The notes under the pieces are model-generated. The model was not told the DNA's origin and searched no databases. It worked only from the letters and a program-made list of their open reading frames with translations. Made by a program: the position numbers and the translations under genes. Below, piece after piece: positions 56,497 to 64,000 of a stretch of DNA of 64,000 nucleotides; the stretch's first letter is position 1; every line of letters begins with the position of its first letter. Origin of the DNA: Marinobacter alexandrii (GTDB lineage Bacteria > Bacteroidota > Bacteroidia > Cytophagales > Cyclobacteriaceae); contig JBDWTN010000001.1 in assembly GCA_039984955.1 (NCBI GenBank), positions 1-64,000 on the forward strand. Reading direction: 5' to 3'.

Positions 56497-57759
56497 ATGG
56501 ATTTATTTGAGAAATTACTCAGTGATAAAGGAGCGTTAGGACAATACTCTTTTCTTGATCAGGATGTGAATTATTATTTCTTTCCGAAACTGGAAGGCGA
56601 GATTCAGCCTAGAATGAAGTTTAAAGGACAGGAAATGCTAGCGTGGAGTTTAAATAACTACCTCGGTTTAGCTAATCACCCTGAGATCAGAAAAGCAGAT
56701 ACTGAGGCTACAGAGAAGTGGGGACTAGGATATCCTATGGGAGCCCGAATGATGACCGGAAATTCTGATTATCATGATCAATTGGAACAAGAGCTTGCGG
56801 ATTTTGTTAGTAAGCAAACAGGAATGCTTTTGAATTACGGGTATCAAGGCATCATGTCAGTAATTGATGCATTAGTTGATAGGAAAGATGTAGTAGTATA
56901 CGATGCTGAGTGTCATGCGTGTATTATAGATGCATTAAGAATGCACATAGGGAAACGTTTCGTGTTCCCTCACAACGATATTGAAAATTGCGAAAAGCAA
57001 TTGAAGAGAGCCGAAAAGCTAGCAAACGAGCAAGGTGGTGGTGTCTTGGTGATTACCGAAGGTGTATTCGGTATGAGCGGAAATACAGGCAAGCTTGACA
57101 AAATTGTAGCTCTGAAGGATAAATACAGTTTTAGACTTTTAGTAGACGATGCACATGGTTTTGGAACAATGGGTAAAACGGGAGCTGGAGCAGGAGAACA
57201 TTACAACTGCCAGGATGGAATAGATATTTATTTTTCCACATTTGCTAAGTCAATGGCAAGTATCGGTGCTTTTATAGCTGGTGAAAAAGACATTATTGAT
57301 CATCTTAGATATAAAGTAAGATCTCAAATTTTTGCTAAGTCATTACCTATGCCTTTAGTAGTAGGAGGATTGAAGCGATTGGAAATGCTTAGGACTAAGC
57401 CCGAGCTCAGGGAAAAACTATGGACGATCGTGAATGCATTGCAGAGTGGCTTTAAAGAAAGAGGCTTTAATATTGGCTCAACAGATTCGCCAGTAACGCC
57501 AGTTGTAATGAATGGGGATGCTATTGAGGCATGTAATATGATCGTTGATCTTCGGGAGAATTATAAGATATTTTGCTCAGTAGTAGTTTATCCAGTAATC
57601 CCAAAAGGGATGGTGATATTGCGAATTATTCCCACGGCTATGCACACTCTAGAAGATGTAGAAGAGACACTCAATGCGTTTGATGCAATTAAGATCAAGT
57701 TAGATGGCGGAGTATATAAAGAAGCGGGAGTAGAAGGTGCCATGTTGGCAAAATCTTAA
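56497..57759 (+). CDS. PLP-dependent alpha-oxoamine synthase (serine palmitoyltransferase/CFAT-like)
   Basis: Fold-type I PLP enzyme of the alpha-oxoamine synthase family, which condenses an amino acid with an acyl thioester. The Schiff-base lysine is Lys251 in YFSTFAKSMASIGAF. The PLP ring-stacking His is in ECHACIIDA (His140), and VDDAHGFGTMG (217-220) holds the cofactor-binding Asp/His. Length of 420 residues is slightly longer than typical KBL/Spt enzymes. Likely products are a ketosphinganine (sphingolipids) or, in gliding Bacteroidota, the 3-ketocapnine precursor of sulfonolipids if the substrate is cysteate. Sequence alone cannot separate these, so no symbol is given. Divergent from accC; a small histone-like gene lies 91 nt downstream. 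Confidence 0.88.
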   Translation: MDLFEKLLSDKGALGQYSFLDQDVNYYFFPKLEGEIQPRMKFKGQEMLAWSLNNYLGLANHPEIRKADTEATEKWGLGYPMGARMMTGNSDYHDQLEQELADFVSKQTGMLLNYGYQGIMSVIDALVDRKDVVVYDAECHACIIDALRMHIGKRFVFPHNDIENCEKQLKRAEKLANEQGGGVLVITEGVFGMSGNTGKLDKIVALKDKYSFRLLVDDAHGFGTMGKTGAGAGEHYNCQDGIDIYFSTFAKSMASIGAFIAGEKDIIDHLRYKVRSQIFAKSLPMPLVVGGLKRLEMLRTKPELREKLWTIVNALQSGFKERGFNIGSTDSPVTPVVMNGDAIEACNMIVDLRENYKIFCSVVVYPVIPKGMVILRIIPTAMHTLEDVEETLNAFDAIKIKLDGGVYKEAGVEGAMLAKS

Positions 57760-57850
57760 GAATTACCGTTACATTATCTTGATATTAACGATTTTAGGCT
57801 ATATTGCCACCACTTTTAAAATTTATCGATAACCTTAATTACCTTATAAC

Positions 57851-58027
57851 ATGAAAAGATTTGAACAACTAAAATCAATGGTTGAATCATTAGAAGCAGA
57901 TTTTGAAAAATTCTACGATAAGAAAAACAATGCCGCTGGTACTCGAGTAAGAAAAGGTATGCAGGACATGAAAAACCTTGCTCAGGAGATTAGACTAGAA
58001 GTTCAAGATATGAAGAACAAAGGATAA
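57851..58027 (+). CDS. Histone H1-like (Hc1-type) small protein
   Basis: A 58-residue basic, helical protein (MKRFEQLKSMVESLEADFEK ... GTRVRKGMQDMKNLAQEIR ... VQDMKNKG). It matches the short histone-H1/Hc1-like proteins that are common in Bacteroidota, which bind DNA non-specifically and are rich in Lys and Glu. It begins 91 nt after the alpha-oxoamine synthase gene and is closed by a terminator at 58067. No exact -7 promoter was found, though TTG-N18-TATATTGC (57780-57808 region) is a weak candidate. Confidence 0.85.
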   Translation: MKRFEQLKSMVESLEADFEKFYDKKNNAAGTRVRKGMQDMKNLAQEIRLEVQDMKNKG

Positions 58028-58066
58028 TCGATCGATAGATAATCAATCGAAACCGATAAAGAAATC

Positions 58067-58091
58067 GGGAGTCATTTGACTCCCTTTTTTT
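58067..58091 (+). terminator. Rho-independent terminator
   Basis: Perfect 8-bp stem GGGAGTCA/TGACTCCC (58067-58074, 58077-58084) with a two-base loop, followed by a run of seven T, about 40 nt after the histone-like gene. Confidence 0.9.
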
Positions 58092-58153
58092 ATGTCTAAT
58101 AAGTAGTAGTTTCTATTAAATTATCTTTGAGAATATTAAATAAAATTATATCC

Positions 58154-59383
58154 TCAATCCCTATTCAAAATTTCCTGAAACAGTTTTTCAAAATCATTAT
58201 CAGCTTTCAAGTAATTGAATCCTTTCCAGAATTCATCGGTATTTTTAACTATCTGACGTTCAAGAATTCCTTTTGAAGCAAGTTCTTCTTCTGGGGGTAC
58301 TACAATGTTTTCTTTCTCAATATCCGTTACTACAAAGTCTGCTTTAAACATTACTGGACGTGTAATTCCTTGTTTTTCTCTTCGCATCGTCCAGTTTATA
58401 TTATACGTTGCATGACTTAGATACCACCTCCCATTGACTAACTGATAGTTAAGTTCATTTTGATAATTGTCCATTGTGCTTTTGCCTAACCCCACAATCA
58501 TAGCGGCCATACTAAATCTATCAAATACCTTATCCGGATTGTCTTTGCTGATGAGTTTATTGAATGCAATTCTTACGAAAGCCAATGATTCTGTATCTAA
58601 TAAAATTTTTCCCTCAAAAAGGTCTCCCTTAGCTTTTTTCTTAGGTTTAAAGCTTACAACAAAAACGCTTCGTTCATTGTATGAGGTAGCGTCGGTTATC
58701 TTATAGGTATGTTTTTTAAGTACTTTCTTGTTTAAAATAGCATGTTCTTTTAATAATGAATTTGCGAATAACGATTGAGGTGTTACACCTATTTGCATAC
58801 CTCCGATATCACTAAAAAAGGATGTATCTCTGGCAACCCTTCCTTTCAAGATTTTCATAGCATTATTTTCATCACCAAGCTCTCCATAGCGAAACATGTC
58901 AAAAGCATATTCAGTAAGTTGGATATATTCTCGCTCATCATTTTGAATAGAAGCTCGCCAAAAAGCTCGAAGTAGCATCTCATTTTGATCATGATTCTTA
59001 GGGATAGCTTCAATAGCTTCTTCAATAATTGATTTCTCATTGGTTCGAATAACCAACTCAGGAAGTTCTGTCACAGTAGATTTGAGCTTGATGATCAAAT
59101 CGTTACTCACGTCTATAGAAGAAACAGGAATAGACTTTAATTCATACCCTAAATATGAAGCAGACAATTTGTTATTGTTAAACTTGGTGGGAACAATTAA
59201 AGAAAAGTCGCCATCTATGTTGGAAATGGTACCGTAGCTCGAATTAAAAATGCCTACATGGGAAAAGGCTAGTGGTTCACCCGTTAACGCATCTATTACT
59301 TTTCCTGAGATTCTTTTGCTTTCTTGCGCACTTATATGGAGGATGCTAAGTAGCATACCCAATGTTAGTAGTTTTTTGATCAT
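58154..59383 (-). CDS. CarboxypepD_reg-like domain exported protein
   Basis: A signal peptide (MIKKLLTLGMLLSILHISAQ) is followed by a CarboxypepD_reg-like Ig fold (~22-105: RISGKVIDALTGEPLAFSHV ... YLGYELKSIPV), then a ~300-residue C-terminal domain rich in strands (FVVSFKPKKKAKGDLFEGKI, LNYQLVNGRWYLSHATYNIN). This two-part layout is widespread in Bacteroidota and mostly uncharacterised; the first domain is the same type that starts SusC-like proteins, but no TonB plug or barrel follows. It is the last gene of the ligA-dapA operon, 4 nt after dapA. Confidence 0.7.
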   Translation of the reverse strand: MIKKLLTLGMLLSILHISAQESKRISGKVIDALTGEPLAFSHVGIFNSSYGTISNIDGDFSLIVPTKFNNNKLSASYLGYELKSIPVSSIDVSNDLIIKLKSTVTELPELVIRTNEKSIIEEAIEAIPKNHDQNEMLLRAFWRASIQNDEREYIQLTEYAFDMFRYGELGDENNAMKILKGRVARDTSFFSDIGGMQIGVTPQSLFANSLLKEHAILNKKVLKKHTYKITDATSYNERSVFVVSFKPKKKAKGDLFEGKILLDTESLAFVRIAFNKLISKDNPDKVFDRFSMAAMIVGLGKSTMDNYQNELNYQLVNGRWYLSHATYNINWTMRREKQGITRPVMFKADFVVTDIEKENIVVPPEEELASKGILERQIVKNTDEFWKGFNYLKADNDFEKLFQEILNRD

Positions 59384-59387
59384 AGAG

Positions 59388-60256
59388 TTACTTTAAATAG
59401 TGTTCCCAGGCAGCTATCAAGTTTTCTGATGCATTGTACAAGGGAGGCTTCACTGTTCGACGGCAAATGCCTTTTACTTCAAGGCCAGCTTTGAGTGATG
59501 TTGGATTTCCTTCTTGAGAAAGCAGTTCATATGCTTTTTTCAGGTCCTCTTCTATACGCTCAGCTTCCTCGAAAGAATTTTGCAGTGCTGCACTTACCAT
59601 ATTGATGAAGGGAGCAGGTAAAAGGTTGCTTATGACCGAAATAACTCCTTCGGCACCCTCTTTGATCAATTTGTAAGTCAGTGCATCATCACCAGAAATC
59701 AATAGAAAGTCACTAGGCTTTTCATGTGCGATTTTCTTACATTGATCTAAGTCCCATGAGGCTTCTTTAATGGCAATGATATTCGGGTGCTTGGCTAAAG
59801 TAAGTGTGGTATCCGCTATTATATTTGAAGCAGTTCGAGCAGGTACATTATAAAGTATAATAGGGAAGGGGAACGCATCTGCTAGCATTTCATAGTGCCG
59901 AACAATTCCTTCCTGCGAAGGTTTATTATAGTAGGGCGATGCAGAAAGAATAGCTGAGAGTTCGAATTTCTTTAAATCCTTTGACTTTTCAATAAGATCA
60001 AATGTATGGTTTCCGCCCAGTCCAAAAACAATAGGCTTTCTGTCAGCGTTGACCTTGAATACAAAATCAAGGATTTCCAATTTCTCTTCCCAAGAAAATA
60101 CAGGAGATTCTCCAGTGGTACCTAAAACTACCAAGTAATCTACACCTCCATCTATCGTATGATTTATAAGTTTTTCGAGTGCTGGAAAGTCTACACCATA
60201 ATCCTTATTCATCGGAGTAGCCAGTGCCACACCTGTTCCTTTTAACTCTTGCCTCA

Positions 60257-60257
<1 letters not shown>
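59388..60257 (-). CDS. dapA: 4-hydroxy-tetrahydrodipicolinate synthase
   Basis: Condenses pyruvate with aspartate semialdehyde, first step of the lysine/diaminopimelate pathway. TIM-barrel aldolase with the pyruvate-binding LGTTGES (45-51), catalytic Tyr136 in ILYNVPARTASN, and Schiff-base Lys164 in AIKEASWDL. Length of 289 residues is standard. Its ATG overlaps the stop of the preceding gene (TAATG), so it is translationally coupled. Confidence 0.97.
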
Positions 60258-62843
<2,586 letters not shown>

Positions 62844-62899
62844 CTACATTTTTTTATGATGTGAGTATTGGTATTTCTATTTTCGAGCCAATTTCAACC

Positions 62900-63523
62900 A
62901 TGGATAAAAAGGCTAAAATCATTAAAGCCGCTTTCTCACTACTTTCTAAAAATGGGATATTGGACACGTCAGTTGATGATATTGCCAAACTTGCCGGTGT
63001 AAGTAAGAAGACGCTTTATTTCCAATTTGGATCAAAAGATCGATTAATAAAAGAAACATTCAGCTGGAAGATGATGAATGTATCGAAAGCAGTTGATGAA
63101 GTTATTGAGATGGATCTTTTCATCACTAAGAAAATAGCGCTATATATCAAAGTGATATGCGATAGCATCTCTGATATCTCATTTAAGGTGTTTTTTGATT
63201 TAGTAAACCTAAAAACGCTTGCTACTCCAGCATCTGCTGAATACTTAAAGCATGCAGTCTTTATTCGATTTAACAAGCTATTGGATGAGGCTAAATCTAA
63301 CGAGATCACTAAACCTGGGATCGAGGTAGGTAAAGCTTTGATGACTTATTGGACCATACTCAGTCCTTACTTGTTGATGGACCTCAAAAATGATGTGCCT
63401 TATGAAATAAAAAAAGCAGAGTCGTTGAGTAAGGTTCTTTATACACAGTTGGTTAATTTTTATGATGATTTGCTAACTGATTCCAATTATACCAAGCTTT
63501 TGGAATACTTAAGTCAATCTTGA
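62900..63523 (+). CDS. TetR-family transcriptional regulator
   Basis: Start chosen at 62900 (MDKKAKIIKAAFSLLSKNGI), which is the normal family beginning; the frame is open 13 codons upstream. The N-terminal HTH is SVDDIAKLAGVSKKTLYFQF followed by GSKDRLIKETF. The C-terminal ~150 residues are helical ligand-binding. Ligand unknown. It is divergent from the ligA operon (89 nt) and only 25 nt before the CCA-adding enzyme gene, neither of which is a likely specific target. Confidence 0.9.
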   Translation: MDKKAKIIKAAFSLLSKNGILDTSVDDIAKLAGVSKKTLYFQFGSKDRLIKETFSWKMMNVSKAVDEVIEMDLFITKKIALYIKVICDSISDISFKVFFDLVNLKTLATPASAEYLKHAVFIRFNKLLDEAKSNEITKPGIEVGKALMTYWTILSPYLLMDLKNDVPYEIKKAESLSKVLYTQLVNFYDDLLTDSNYTKLLEYLSQS

Positions 63524-63548
63524 TTAAGTGAATTAATATCTTTGTATC

Positions 63549-64000
63549 ATGTCTGATCAATTTGAGGATCATTTAAGATCTTTGCACATATTTAGTGTGG
63601 TTTCCGAAACTGCAATAGAAATAGGCTCACCTACCTATGTTGTGGGTGGATATGTGAGGGATTTAATCTTGAAAAGACCATCCAAAGACATTGATTTTGT
63701 ATGTGTTGGAAGTGGTATTAATCTGGCAAGTTCTGTAGCTAAGAAACTTGGTGATAAAGCTAAGCTTTCAGTCTTCAAGAATTTTGGAACTGCAGCTATT
63801 CATTATCAAGGGTTTGAATATGAGTTCGTTGGTGCGAGAAAAGAATCATATAGGAAGGATTCAAGAAATCCAATTGTAGAAGATGGAACGCTTGAAGATG
63901 ATCAAAATAGGCGAGATTTTACGGTCAATGCCATGGCGATTAGCCTAAACAAACATGACTTTGGGGTTTTGATTGACCCCTTCAATGGAGTGGAAGATTT
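63549..64000 (+). CDS. CCA tRNA nucleotidyltransferase / poly(A) polymerase head domain (partial)
   Basis: Open at the right edge; 150 codons are visible. Class II nucleotidyltransferase head with [12 protein letters not shown] (GG motif), [13 protein letters not shown] (catalytic DxD), [20 protein letters not shown] and [13 protein letters not shown]. These are the motifs of CCA-adding enzymes, which build or repair the tRNA 3' CCA end. A poly(A) polymerase of the same family is possible but less likely in this phylum. The HD domain that is often fused at the C-terminus lies outside the window. Confidence 0.93.
   Translation, partial: MSDQFEDHLRSLHIFSVVSETAIEIGSPTYVVGGYVRDLILKRPSKDIDFVCVGSGINLASSVAKKLGDKAKLSVFKNFGTAAIHYQGFEYEFVGARKESYRKDSRNPIVEDGTLEDDQNRRDFTVNAMAISLNKHDFGVLIDPFNGVED

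Noticed and set aside
63537-63544. TATCTTTG as promoter of the CCA-adding enzyme gene
   Set aside because: It matches TAnnTTTG exactly, but the predicted transcription start would fall at or after the ATG at 63549 and the nearest TTG is only 14 nt away.

Overview
This 64 kb window comes from an AT-rich member of the Bacteroidota, most likely a marine gliding bacterium of the order Cytophagales. The evidence is type IX secretion (T9SS) cargo with both kinds of C-terminal sorting domain, a PorP/SprF-family barrel, a PorE-like OmpA protein, a Bacteroidota histone-H1-like small protein, candidate TAnnTTTG (-7) promoter elements and rare Shine-Dalgarno sites. The order and family are inferred from gene content; no rRNA or tRNA gene was found.

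Layout. Positions 1-11627 (minus strand) form a surface-protein locus: a PorP/SprF barrel fused to a SPOR-like domain, an FG-GAP/Ig-like protein with a type B sorting domain, and a giant adhesin that runs off the left edge. Positions 11832-23460 (plus strand) hold the most unusual block: an outer-membrane barrel; a 12-TM carrier fused to HEAT repeats and a cNMP-binding-like domain; a protein with three TIR/DUF4062-like modules; an nSTAND NTPase-TM-coiled coil-WD40 protein; a periplasmic-repeat/barrel protein; and a lipoprotein. The last four are packed with a 1-nt overlap or 3-7 nt gaps. A 3246-residue T9SS type A adhesin follows (23647-33387).

The rest is mostly housekeeping and envelope genes. 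Positions 33471-43445 carry leuS, a small barrel, an orphan FtsX/MacB-type permease, a Bcp-type peroxiredoxin overlapping an MMPL/RND exporter, and thyA. Positions 43488-50563 carry sdaAB, a TolC/adaptor pair, an M16 peptidase lipoprotein and a thioredoxin-fold protein. Positions 50764-57759 carry the PorE-like protein, a four-gene minus-strand operon (biotin carboxylase, DUF1015, Maf, DUF5615) and a PLP-dependent alpha-oxoamine synthase. Positions 57851-64000 carry a histone-H1-like gene, a four-gene minus operon (ligA, a conserved unknown, dapA, a CarboxypepD_reg-like protein), a TetR regulator and the start of a CCA-adding enzyme.

How they work together. Many genes concern the cell envelope: surface adhesins exported by T9SS, barrels and an OmpA/PorE-type peptidoglycan anchor that could hold the machinery, and efflux parts. 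The 12783-23460 block pairs cytosolic sensor/NTPase modules with a predicted periplasmic WD40 domain and outer-membrane partners. I read it as a possible trans-envelope signalling or conflict system of undescribed function; this is inference from domain content and gene packing. No insertion sequence, prophage, CRISPR array or tRNA gene was seen.
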